DNA of 6,040 nt from Actinomycetes bacterium (GCA_021794705.1 JAJYQH010000096.1:1-6040); one strand, 5' to 3'; shown: positions 1-5,730, counted from the stretch's first letter. Notes: a model not told the origin generated them from the sequence alone. Numbers and translations are program-made.

Positions 1-1
1 C

Positions 2-1456
2 CTCGGCAGCCCCGACCTGGGCTTCGCGGTCAACCCGGTGCTCGGTCCGTTCGAGGGGGTCTGCCTCACCGACACGACGGGCAACGTCTGCGGCGACACG
101 AACCTCAACGGCGTCCTCGACCCGGGTGAGACGTGGCTGTTCGCGGCCACCGGCGTGGTGCCGCTCGGCGCCTACATGAACACCGCGACCGTCACCGCGA
201 CCGTCCTCGGCGAGCCGGTGCCCACGGAGATCACCGCCACCGACGTGGCGCACCTGTTCGGCACCGCGCCCGGCATCCACGTCGTCAAGCTGATGAACGG
301 GCAACACTCGTCCGACCCGAACGCGCCGATCCTCGTCGCGGCCGGCAGCACCAACACCTATACCTACCTCGTCACGTCCACGACGTCGGCATCCCTCGCG
401 AACGTCGCGATCGTCGACGACAACGGCACCCCGGGGAACACCGCGGACGACCTGGTCCCGGCGTACGTCTCCGGCGACACGAACAACAACCACCTCCTCG
501 ACCCCGGCGAGACCTGGGTCTACAGCCTCACCCGGGTCGCGGCGTACGGTCCCTTCGTCAACGTCGTCCGGGTGAGCGGCAGCCTCACCACGGGGTCGGG
601 CACGACCACGGTCTACGCGGACGACCTCAACTACTCCCTCGGCGTCATCCCGTCGATCACGGTGGTCAAGGCCGTCGACGCGCTCGACCCGTGGCACCCG
701 ACGACGATCGAGGACGCCAACACCCAGCCGGCCAAGGAACTGCTCGTCGGCACCACGGCGGTGTGGACGTACCTCATCACCAACACCGGCAACGCACCCG
801 TCGCGGTGACCAGCCTCGTCGACAACAACGGGACGCCGACCAACCCGGCCGACGACTTCACCCCGCAGTCGGTGACGGTGTCGTGGAACGGCGCGCTGTA
901 CAACGCCGGCGACGTCAACCACAACGGCCTGCTCGACGTGGGGGAGACCTGGCTGTTCCGGGCGACGACGACCGTCCTCGCCGGTGCCTACCAGAACACC
1001 GCGGTGGCGACGGTGCAGCAGCCGACCACCCTGCAGACCGCGACGGGCAGCGACGTGGCCGGCTACTACGGCGAGCTCACGGCGTCCGGACTGACGCCCG
1101 GGTACTGGAAGAACCACCCGCAGTCGTGGCCCACCAACGCCGACGGCTCCTACGTCTTCGACCCGAACCAGCTCGTGTCGACGATCTTCGGGCCGGTGCC
1201 CGCGGCCGATGCGAACGAGACGCTCATGGGCGCCGTGAGCAACGGGGGCGGCGGCGTCGACGCCCTGCTCCGGGCGGCGGTCGCGGCCCTGCTCAACGCC
1301 ACCGACCAGTACCTCGCCTACCCGCAGACTTCGACGTGGATCGTCCAGGCCGTCGACTCGGCCCTCGCCAGCGGCGACCCGACGGCGATCAGCAGTCTGC
1401 AGGTGCAGTTGGACGCCTGGAACAACCTCCAGGGCAGCCTCACCCCGCCCTTCTAG
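2..1456 (+). CDS. C-terminal part of a secreted/surface repeat protein with TPGYWKNH C-terminal module (5' end outside window)
   Basis: The frame is open from the left edge (first full codon at nt 2) to TAG at 1454..1456, giving 484 visible residues; the true start lies upstream, and the GTG at 38 is simply an internal Val codon. Seen: beta-type repeats, one partial and two complete (units at about 275..655 and 656..1072), each starting with I-x-V-V-K and ending in a G-D-x-N-x-[NH]-x-L-L/V-D-x-G-E-T-W loop. The composition is rich in Thr, Asn, Asp, Val and Ala. Two Cys close together in the first, partial unit (VCLTDTTGNVC) could form a disulfide. The tail (1088..1453) carries GLTPGYWKNHP, then helix-like sequence ending LDAWNNLQGSLTPPF. 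From memory, such repeats and TPGYWKNH tails occur in bacterial extracellular proteins of unknown function. No LPXTG motif or terminal membrane helix is visible, so the anchoring mode is unknown. Inference: an exported structural or adhesive protein. The enzymatic role, if any, would lie upstream. Confidence 0.85.
   Translation, partial: LGSPDLGFAVNPVLGPFEGVCLTDTTGNVCGDTNLNGVLDPGETWLFAATGVVPLGAYMNTATVTATVLGEPVPTEITATDVAHLFGTAPGIHVVKLMNGQHSSDPNAPILVAAGSTNTYTYLVTSTTSASLANVAIVDDNGTPGNTADDLVPAYVSGDTNNNHLLDPGETWVYSLTRVAAYGPFVNVVRVSGSLTTGSGTTTVYADDLNYSLGVIPSITVVKAVDALDPWHPTTIEDANTQPAKELLVGTTAVWTYLITNTGNAPVAVTSLVDNNGTPTNPADDFTPQSVTVSWNGALYNAGDVNHNGLLDVGETWLFRATTTVLAGAYQNTAVATVQQPTTLQTATGSDVAGYYGELTASGLTPGYWKNHPQSWPTNADGSYVFDPNQLVSTIFGPVPAADANETLMGAVSNGGGGVDALLRAAVAALLNATDQYLAYPQTSTWIVQAVDSALASGDPTAISSLQVQLDAWNNLQGSLTPPF
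92..136 (+). repeat. Asp/Asn loop 1 of the surface-protein repeats (GDTNLNGVLDPGETW)
   Basis: This encodes the first of three copies of a loop with Asp/Asn at alternating positions followed by D-P-G-E-T-W. The spacing D-x-N-x-N-G-x-x-D-x-x-E resembles calcium-binding loops of the EF-hand or dockerin kind. Calcium binding is inferred from residue pattern only. Confidence 0.65.
473..517 (+). repeat. Asp/Asn loop 2 of the surface-protein repeats (GDTNNNHLLDPGETW)
   Basis: This is the second loop copy, 127 codons after the first. It keeps the D, N, D and E positions but has His where copies 1 and 3 have Gly in the turn. It is preceded by VDDNGTPGNTADD, another acidic stretch repeated in the next unit. 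Confidence 0.65.
908..952 (+). repeat. Asp/Asn loop 3 of the surface-protein repeats (GDVNHNGLLDVGETW)
   Basis: This is the third loop copy, 145 codons after the second. The extra 18 codons come from insertions in this unit, including DPWHPTTIEDANTQPAKE near its start and VTVSWNGALYN before the loop. The preceding VDNNGTPTNPADD matches VDDNGTPGNTADD of the previous unit. Confidence 0.65.
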
Positions 1457-1473
1457 CCCCGGTGCGGTTCCCC

Positions 1474-1556
1474 CGGCGTACAACCCGACCTCCGCGGCGT
1501 ACGACCTGGTCGGTTCCCGCCCACATCTCGTACGCCGTCAGTCATCTTGTACGCCG
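1474..1556. repeat. Nested perfect inverted repeats of CGGCGTACAA and CGGCGTACGA
   Basis: The outer arm CGGCGTACAA (1474..1483) has its exact reverse complement at 1547..1556. The inner arm CGGCGTACGA (1495..1504) has its exact reverse complement at 1528..1537. Spacers are 11 nt on the left, 9 nt on the right, and 23 nt in the central loop. The element starts 18 nt after the surface-protein stop codon. It could be an intrinsic terminator or mRNA-end structure, a set of four operator half-sites, or a dispersed palindromic repeat. No U-tract follows, so a classical terminator is not clearly supported. The octamer CGGCGTAC also occurs by chance in nearby coding sequence (459, 540, 2849), because GCG-TAC encodes Ala-Tyr. 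The paired arrangement is therefore the real signal, not the octamer. Confidence 0.7.
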
Positions 1557-1720
1557 CCGGGACGCCGCGGGGGTGTCGGCTGCGAGCCGGCGGGTCGGGG
1601 CAGGGTGCCGCCTTCCCCTGAGGGCGGAACGAGCAGGTCAGGGCCCGACCCGGGCTCCGGGGAATAATGGGTCGGGTGTCGCACACTCCCCACAGCCAGA
1701 CCATGACGGACGCCGCACCC

Positions 1721-1727
1721 GAGGGGG
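1721..1727 (+). promoter_or_regulatory. Ribosome binding site of the flavin-reductase-like gene
   Basis: The purine run GAGGGGG lies 6 nt before ATG 1734. It touches the in-frame GTG at 1728, which is therefore too close to be served by it. This decides the start in favour of ATG 1734. Confidence 0.55.
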
Positions 1728-1733
1728 GTGCCG

Positions 1734-2240
1734 ATGCCTGACCACGGCGACGTGACGGTGGGCGCGGCGTTGCGCGCGGCCTTCCGGGGGCACGGGACGA
1801 GCGTGGCGATCGCGACGACGTCGAGCGACGGGCGTCCGGCCGGCGTCCTGGTGTCGTCGCTCGTGTCGGTGAGCGTGGCGCCCCCCGTGGTCATGGTGTC
1901 GCTGTCCGACTCGTCGTTCGCGGCTCAGGAGGTGCTGCGAGGGAGCCGGTTCGCCATCCACATGCTCACCGCCGGCGACCGCGAGCTGGCCGACTGGTTC
2001 GCCCGGCCGCGACCGGCCGCGGAGGAGCCGCCGTGGACGCTCGACGGGTCGGGCGTGCCGCTGCTCGCCACCCACGGGCCGGTGCTGTTCGGCGGCGTCG
2101 GTGACCGGGTGCGCGCCGGGTCGGCCACGGTGGTCTTCGTCACCGTCGACCACGTCGAGCCCGCCCGCGTCCACGACCCCATGGCGCTCGTGCACGTCGA
2201 CCGGAACTGGCACCTCGTGCCCCGGGACGCCGGCGACTGA
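1734..2240 (+). CDS. Flavin-reductase-like FMN-binding split-barrel protein
   Basis: The predicted protein has 168 residues, a usual length for the single-domain flavin reductase family (flavin_reduct), whose members bind FMN or FAD and pass electrons from NAD(P)H to flavin, often feeding a partner monooxygenase. Seen: SVAIATTSSDGRPAGVLVSSLVSVSVAPPVVMVSL (residues 23-57) matches the family's flavin-binding strands, including the S-x-S-V-x-P-P signature; FAIHMLTAGDRELADWFA (73-90) matches the conserved FAVNVL...LA..FA segment; PMALVHVDRNWHLV closes the barrel. Odd: where the family usually has a G-D-H turn before the last core strands, this protein reads G-S-A (129-131), and the usual LEC segment is GGVGDRV. 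It may therefore bind flavin differently or use another electron source. No signal peptide is seen, so it should be cytoplasmic. No monooxygenase gene is adjacent, so its partner and substrate are unknown. Start chosen at ATG 1734 over GTG 1728 from the ribosome binding site. Confidence 0.8.
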   Translation: MPDHGDVTVGAALRAAFRGHGTSVAIATTSSDGRPAGVLVSSLVSVSVAPPVVMVSLSDSSFAAQEVLRGSRFAIHMLTAGDRELADWFARPRPAAEEPPWTLDGSGVPLLATHGPVLFGGVGDRVRAGSATVVFVTVDHVEPARVHDPMALVHVDRNWHLVPRDAGD

Positions 2241-2266
2241 CCCCGCCCTCGTCCCCGGTTCGCGGG

Positions 2267-2345
2267 GCGGGCGATCTCTGCTTGTGCGGGCGTTCCCGAC
2301 GCCCGATCGGCAGAAATCGCCCGCACCAGCGTCGGGAACGCCCGC
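2267..2345. repeat. Interleaved inverted repeats A-B-A'-B' between convergent genes
   Basis: Arm A (2267..2281, GCGGGCGATCTCTGC) is complementary to A' (2310..2324) at 14 of 15 positions. Arm B (2286..2302, GCGGGCGTTCCCGACGC) is perfectly complementary over 17 bp to B' (2329..2345). Gaps are 4, 7 and 4 nt, so spacing is symmetrical. The order means A-A' and B-B' cannot both form as simple hairpins; they would make a pseudoknot, or alternate. A third option is a hairpin between 2284..2292 and 2318..2326 (9 bp). The element lies 26 nt past the flavin-reductase-like stop and 48 nt from the DUF885 stop, so it is placed to end transcription from both sides. No U-tract is present. A dispersed palindromic repeat is an equally good reading. 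Confidence 0.75.
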
Positions 2346-2348
2346 CCC

Positions 2349-2390
2349 GGAGCGGGGCCGGGGGAGCGGGGCCCGGGGAGCGGGACTGCG
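2349..2390. repeat. 14-bp tandem repeat, three units
   Basis: GGAGCGGG recurs at 2349, 2363 and 2377 with an exact period of 14. Units 1 and 2 agree at 13 of 14 positions; unit 3 is more diverged, at about 10 of 14 against unit 2. The tract ends 3 nt before the DUF885 stop codon. A slippage product is likely; no function is evident. Confidence 0.6.
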
Positions 2391-2393
2391 GGA

Positions 2394-4124
2394 TCAGGCC
2401 TCCTGAGCGGCTGCCGGGGGCGTCTCCACGGGCACGAGGGCGTCGAGCACCGCCGCGCGGAGCACGTCGAGACCCACGGCGCCGATGTCGAGGGCGGTGC
2501 GGTGGAACTGCTTGAGGTCGAAGGCGTCGCCGAGGGCGTCCCTGACCTCCTCGCGCAGGCCCAGCCACAGCCGCTGGCCGATCTTGTACGCGGGCGCCTG
2601 CCCGGGCCAGCCGAAGTACCGGTTGACCTCGAAGCGCGCCTGGCCCTCACTCATCGCCACGTGCGCGTTGAAGAAGTCCCACGCCTTCTCGAAGGTCCAC
2701 GCTCCGCCGCCGACCTCCTCGGGAGCCTCGAAGCCGCAGTGGACGCCGATGTCGATGACCACCCGGGTGGCCCGGAGCCGCTGGCTGTCGAGCAGGCCCA
2801 TCCGGTTGCCGGGGTCGTCCATGAACCCGAGCTCGCCCATCAGCCACTCGGCGTACAGGGCCCACCCCTCGCCGTTGCCCGACACCCACGCGCCGAAGCG
2901 GCGCCACCGGTTGAGCAGGTCCGACCGGGCGGCCGTCTGGGCGATCTGCAGGTGATGGCCCGGCACACCCTCGTGGTAGACGGTCGTGAGCTCGCTCCAC
3001 GTGCCGAAGCTGTCCTCGCCCTCGGGCACCGACCACCACATCCGCCCCGGCCGGCTGAAGTCCTCGCTGGGCCCGGTGTAGTAGATGCCCCCGTCGTGGG
3101 TGGGGGCGATGCAGGCCTCGATCCGCCGCACCGGCTCGGGGATGTCGAAGTGGACGCCGGACAGCGCGGCGATCGCCTCGTCGGCCCGGGCCTGCATCCA
3201 CTCCCGCAGGGCGTCCGTGCCGTGCAGCTGGTAGGCGGGGTCGGCGTTGAGGATCTCGATCGCCTCGTCGATCGAGGCGCCCGGCCGGATCCGCTCGGCC
3301 GTGTCGCGCATCATCTGCTCGATCCGGGCGAGTTCGTCCCGGCCCCACTGGTACGTCTCCTCGAGGTCGATCGTCGACCCGAGGAACTCGCGGGAGTGCA
3401 GCAGATACCGCTCGCGCCCGACGGCGTCCGTGGCGGTGGCCTGGGGGAGGACGTCGGCCTCGAGCCGGTCGCAGGCTCCCTCGAACGCGCCGCGCGCGAT
3501 CGCGACGCCCCCGGCGAGGTCCGCCCGCACCTCCTCCGGGAGCGGCTCCCCGCCGACCCGGGCGCTCGCGAGGAACTCGTCGAAGAACCCCCCGTCGGCG
3601 ACCCAGCTGCGCACCTGCTCGACGAGCAGGCGCACCTGCCGCTCGGCCGGCCGGACGCCGAGGTCGATGGCGGCCTGCTGCGCCTCGAACCAGCCCGCGA
3701 TGGCCGGCGGCACCGCCCGAAGGCGTCGCGCGATCGTGGCCCACTGGTCGAGCGTCTCCTGCGGCATCTGGTCGTAGACCGAGCGGATCGCGTGCAGGCC
3801 CGACGCGATGCCGTTGAGGCTGAGCAGTCCGGCGCCCGAGTCGTGCAGTTCGATCTCCAGGGCCAGCCGTTCGCGCATCGCCGCCTTGGTGACCGCGTCG
3901 ACGAGGTCGCGGGGCTGTTCGGGGGCCAGCCGGTCGAGCGCGGACGCCGCCAGGTCGCGGTGCGCCCGGAAGCCCGCGGGCGAGAAGTCGTCGTACTCGT
4001 CCTGGCGGTCCGCGGAGCCGAGTTCCGTGAGCAGGATGGGGCTCATCGCCGCCATGTCGTCGAAGTACCCGTCGGCGATGTCATCGATGGGGCTCCGCTC
4101 GCGCAGCCCCTCCTCATTAGTCAT
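2394..4124 (-). CDS. DUF885-family predicted zinc metallopeptidase
   Basis: The predicted protein has 576 residues, full length for the DUF885 family, whose members are predicted gluzincin-type zinc peptidases with few characterised substrates. Seen: HEGVPGHH (residues 384-391), where His384 and His390 or His391 would bind zinc and Glu385 act as catalytic base; EGWALYAE (419-426), the other family hallmark, with Glu419 or Glu426 as probable third ligand; and RYFGWPGQAPAYKIGQRLWLGLRE (502-525), the conserved C-terminal helix block. The N-terminal 330 residues are mostly helical, starting SPIDDIADGYFDDMAAMSP. No signal peptide or lipobox is seen, so a cytoplasmic protein is expected although some relatives are exported. 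The start is ATG at 4124..4122; no Shine-Dalgarno precedes it, but a TAGTGT -10 element sits exactly where a leaderless transcript needs it. The AGGAGGGG at codons 4-7 has no suitable start after it. It converges on the flavin-reductase-like gene and diverges from the amine oxidase. Substrate unknown. Confidence 0.9.
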   Translation of the reverse strand: MTNEEGLRERSPIDDIADGYFDDMAAMSPILLTELGSADRQDEYDDFSPAGFRAHRDLAASALDRLAPEQPRDLVDAVTKAAMRERLALEIELHDSGAGLLSLNGIASGLHAIRSVYDQMPQETLDQWATIARRLRAVPPAIAGWFEAQQAAIDLGVRPAERQVRLLVEQVRSWVADGGFFDEFLASARVGGEPLPEEVRADLAGGVAIARGAFEGACDRLEADVLPQATATDAVGRERYLLHSREFLGSTIDLEETYQWGRDELARIEQMMRDTAERIRPGASIDEAIEILNADPAYQLHGTDALREWMQARADEAIAALSGVHFDIPEPVRRIEACIAPTHDGGIYYTGPSEDFSRPGRMWWSVPEGEDSFGTWSELTTVYHEGVPGHHLQIAQTAARSDLLNRWRRFGAWVSGNGEGWALYAEWLMGELGFMDDPGNRMGLLDSQRLRATRVVIDIGVHCGFEAPEEVGGGAWTFEKAWDFFNAHVAMSEGQARFEVNRYFGWPGQAPAYKIGQRLWLGLREEVRDALGDAFDLKQFHRTALDIGAVGLDVLRAAVLDALVPVETPPAAAQEA

Positions 4125-4130
4125 GGCGCC

Positions 4131-4136
4131 ACACTA
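4131..4136 (-). promoter_or_regulatory. -10 element for a leaderless DUF885 transcript
   Basis: On the minus strand TAGTGT fits the actinobacterial TANNNT -10 pattern. Six bases (GGCGCC) separate it from the ATG, which places transcription start at or next to the A of the start codon. No good -35 hexamer is seen at 17-18 nt. The absence of a Shine-Dalgarno sequence supports leaderless expression. Confidence 0.5.
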
Positions 4137-4156
4137 AACCGAACGCGCGCCCACGG

Positions 4157-4183
4157 GCCGCGGCGCCCCTTCGGCGCCGTGGC
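4157..4183. repeat. Strong hairpin in the divergent promoter region
   Basis: An 11-bp arm at 4157..4167 pairs with 4173..4183 around the 5-nt loop CCTTC, with one G-T position and ten Watson-Crick pairs. It lies between the two divergent genes, upstream of the predicted start of both transcripts. It may therefore act as DNA (a protein-binding palindrome or promoter insulator), not as a transcript terminator. No T-tract follows on either strand. Confidence 0.55.
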
Positions 4184-4233
4184 GAGGGGGTCCGCTTACC
4201 CGATCCCGGGCGAGTGAACCGTCGCGCACTGAG

Positions 4234-4239
4234 TAAAGT
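4234..4239 (+). promoter_or_regulatory. Candidate -10 element for the amine oxidase gene
   Basis: TAAAGT fits TANNNT and lies about 98 nt upstream of the start codon, which would give a leader of roughly 90 nt. No convincing -35 hexamer is found at the proper distance. The TTGACC at 4284..4289 looks like a -35 but lacks a -10 partner 16-19 nt downstream. Confidence 0.3.
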
Positions 4240-4249
4240 CGGGTCCTGT

Positions 4250-4265
4250 GTCGACCGTTGTCGAC
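4250..4265 (+). promoter_or_regulatory. Doubled GTCGAC palindrome, possible operator
   Basis: Two copies of the 6-bp palindrome GTCGAC (4250..4255 and 4260..4265) are separated by CGTT, so their centres are 10 bp apart, one helical turn. They lie about 11 nt downstream of the candidate -10 at 4234, a position where a repressor would block initiation. Operator function is inferred from spacing only. Confidence 0.25.
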
Positions 4266-4327
4266 GTGGGGGCAACGTCGTGGTTGACCTGAGCCAACTC
4301 GCCACGAGCCACCCGACCACCCAGCTT

Positions 4328-4333
4328 GGAGGA
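4328..4333 (+). promoter_or_regulatory. Ribosome binding site of the amine oxidase gene
   Basis: GGAGGA is followed after AGC by ATG 4337. It decides the start: the same frame is open back to a GTG at 4214, but the 41 extra residues are not oxidase-like and no ribosome binding site precedes that GTG. Confidence 0.75.
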
Positions 4334-4336
4334 AGC

Positions 4337-5722
4337 ATGAGCGACGCCCAGTCGAGCCCCGACCCGTCCGCCCAGCCGATGGTCGACGCCGTCGTGATCG
4401 GCGCGGGTCTCGCCGGTCTCAGCGCCGCGGCCACCCTGCACGCGCGGGGCCGCAGCGTGCTGGTCCTCGAGGCCCGCGACCGCATCGGCGGCCGGGTCTA
4501 CACCGCCCACACCCCGTCCGGCGAGGCGGTCGAGATGGGCGCGCAGTGGCTCAACCCCGGGCACGACCACATGTTCGAGCTGGTCGAGCGGGCGGGCCTC
4601 GAGCTGGCGCCCCCCGTCCTCGGCGACTCGATGGTGATGCTCGAGGGCAAGGTGAACCGCATCACCCCCGACGCCGACCCCGACCACCCGGGGATGACCC
4701 CGTTCGAGGTCGCCGACCTCGGTCAGGGCCTGCTCCGGCTGCACCGGCTGGGCGAGCGCGTCACCGACAACCAGCCGTGGGCCGAGGCGAACGCGGCGTG
4801 GCTCGACCAGCCGTTCGAGCGCTGGGTGCGTTCCAACCTGCGCACCCCCGGCGGCAAGGCGGCGTTCCTGCACGTGCTCGGCCGCGCGGTCGGGCTGATC
4901 TCGCCCGAGTCCACCCTCGTCGACACCCTGCAGCGCATCGCCGGGCGCGACCTCGACTCGCTGGCCGCGGTCAACGCCGGCCTGCAGCAGCGCCGGGTCC
5001 AGGGCGGCATGGCCCAGGTGTGCGAGTTCCTCGCGGCGCAGCTGGGGGACGCCGTCCACCTCGGTGCCGTCGTCGACTCGGTCGTCATCGGCGAGCAGGC
5101 CATCACCGTGCACACCGCCGAGGGGGAGTCGTTCACCGGTCGCGACGTCATCGTGGCGATCCCGCCGCGCCTGGTCGACGGCATCGACTTCGAGCCCCCG
5201 CTGCCCGAATGGCGCTCCGACCTCGTCAAGGAGGTCCCGCAGGGCAACGTCATCAAGGCGGCGCTGATCTACGAGAAGCCGTGGTGGCGCGACCGGGGCA
5301 TGTCCGGCCAGGTCGGCACGGACGCCGGACCCCTCCGGGTGATGAGCGACAGCAGCAACCGCGGCTCCTCCCAGGGAGTGCTCACCGGCTTCTTCGAGGG
5401 GGCCGAGGCTTCCGGTCTCGGACGCTGGACCGTCACCCTCCGGGAGCGCGCGTTCGTCGAGACCGTCCGCTCGGTGTTCGGGCCCGAGGCTCCGGCGCCG
5501 CTCGACTACATCGACGTCGACTGGTCGGGCGAGCGGTTCACCGGGGGCTGCCACGGCGCCCACTTCGCGCCGAGCGTGTGGACCACCGCGGCGTCCAGCC
5601 TCAGCGCCCCCGAGGGGCGCATCCACTTCGCCGGTGCCGAGTACGCCACCCGGTTCACCGGCTACCTCGAAGGGGCGTTGCGCTCCGGCAAGGAGGCGGC
5701 CGACCGCATCAGCAAGCGCTGA
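4337..5722 (+). CDS. FAD-dependent amine oxidase, monoamine oxidase type, with predicted covalent FAD
   Basis: The predicted protein has 461 residues, normal for bacterial flavin amine oxidases, which oxidise amines to aldehydes with release of ammonia (or an amine) and hydrogen peroxide. Seen: an N-terminal dinucleotide fold VVIGAGLAGLSAA (residues 19-31) with Glu45 to hold the ribose, followed by RDRIGGRVYT (47-56) and EMGAQWLNPG (66-75). GNVIKAALIYEKPWW (303-317) carries Lys307, equivalent to the conserved flavin-N5 lysine (Lys296 of human MAO-B). FTGGCHGAHF (401-410) matches SGGCYTTYF of MAO-B, putting Cys405 at the site of 8-alpha-S-cysteinyl FAD attachment. HFAGAEYATRFTGYLEGALRSGKEAADRI (430-458) is the C-terminal FAD-binding block, with Tyr443 at aromatic-cage position Tyr435. 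Odd: the other cage tyrosine (Tyr398) is His406. No C-terminal membrane helix and no signal peptide are seen, so the enzyme is probably soluble and cytoplasmic. Substrate is unknown; a putrescine-oxidase-like or monoamine role are both possible. The neighbouring ammonium transporter gene is suggestive of nitrogen use. Confidence 0.88.
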   Translation: MSDAQSSPDPSAQPMVDAVVIGAGLAGLSAAATLHARGRSVLVLEARDRIGGRVYTAHTPSGEAVEMGAQWLNPGHDHMFELVERAGLELAPPVLGDSMVMLEGKVNRITPDADPDHPGMTPFEVADLGQGLLRLHRLGERVTDNQPWAEANAAWLDQPFERWVRSNLRTPGGKAAFLHVLGRAVGLISPESTLVDTLQRIAGRDLDSLAAVNAGLQQRRVQGGMAQVCEFLAAQLGDAVHLGAVVDSVVIGEQAITVHTAEGESFTGRDVIVAIPPRLVDGIDFEPPLPEWRSDLVKEVPQGNVIKAALIYEKPWWRDRGMSGQVGTDAGPLRVMSDSSNRGSSQGVLTGFFEGAEASGLGRWTVTLRERAFVETVRSVFGPEAPAPLDYIDVDWSGERFTGGCHGAHFAPSVWTTAASSLSAPEGRIHFAGAEYATRFTGYLEGALRSGKEAADRISKR

Positions 5723-5730
5723 TTCCGGTC

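Noticed and set aside
1663..1668. AATAAT as a -10 for the flavin-reductase-like gene
   Set aside because: It differs from TANNNT at the first two bases and has no -35 at a sensible distance. The A/T run is rare here but not enough to call a promoter.
1453..1704. 83-codon minus-strand frame covering the 1457..1733 gap
   Set aside because: It spans the nested inverted repeat, has no ribosome binding site I can identify and no recognisable sequence. The gap is better read as non-coding.
133..1755. Open frame of 540 codons on the plus strand overlapping the surface protein
   Set aside because: It is an Arg/His-rich out-of-frame reading with no domain. It runs through the surface-protein stop and the intergenic repeat into the next gene.
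2581..2591. 11-base match (ATCTTGTACGC) to the repeat arm at 1544..1554
   Set aside because: It lies inside the conserved YKIGQ coding block of the DUF885 gene and lacks paired arms, so it is explained by codon choice.
2502..4217. Open frame of 571 codons on the plus strand opposite the DUF885 gene
   Set aside because: It is low-complexity shadow sequence. The minus-strand product carries HEGVPGHH, EGWALYAE and the conserved C-terminal block, so that strand is the real gene.
4284..4289. TTGACC as a -35 hexamer for the amine oxidase
   Set aside because: No TANNNT element follows at 16-19 nt; the region is too GC-rich there.
4214..4336. N-terminal extension of the amine oxidase from GTG 4214
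   Set aside because: The 41 extra residues are not part of the FAD fold and would overlap the promoter elements. ATG 4337 has a good ribosome binding site.
4196..5626. Open frame of 476 codons on the minus strand opposite the amine oxidase
   Set aside because: It lies antisense to a gene with clear amine oxidase motifs. Its Arg/Val/Asp/Gly-rich sequence has no recognisable domain; long antisense frames are usual at this GC content.
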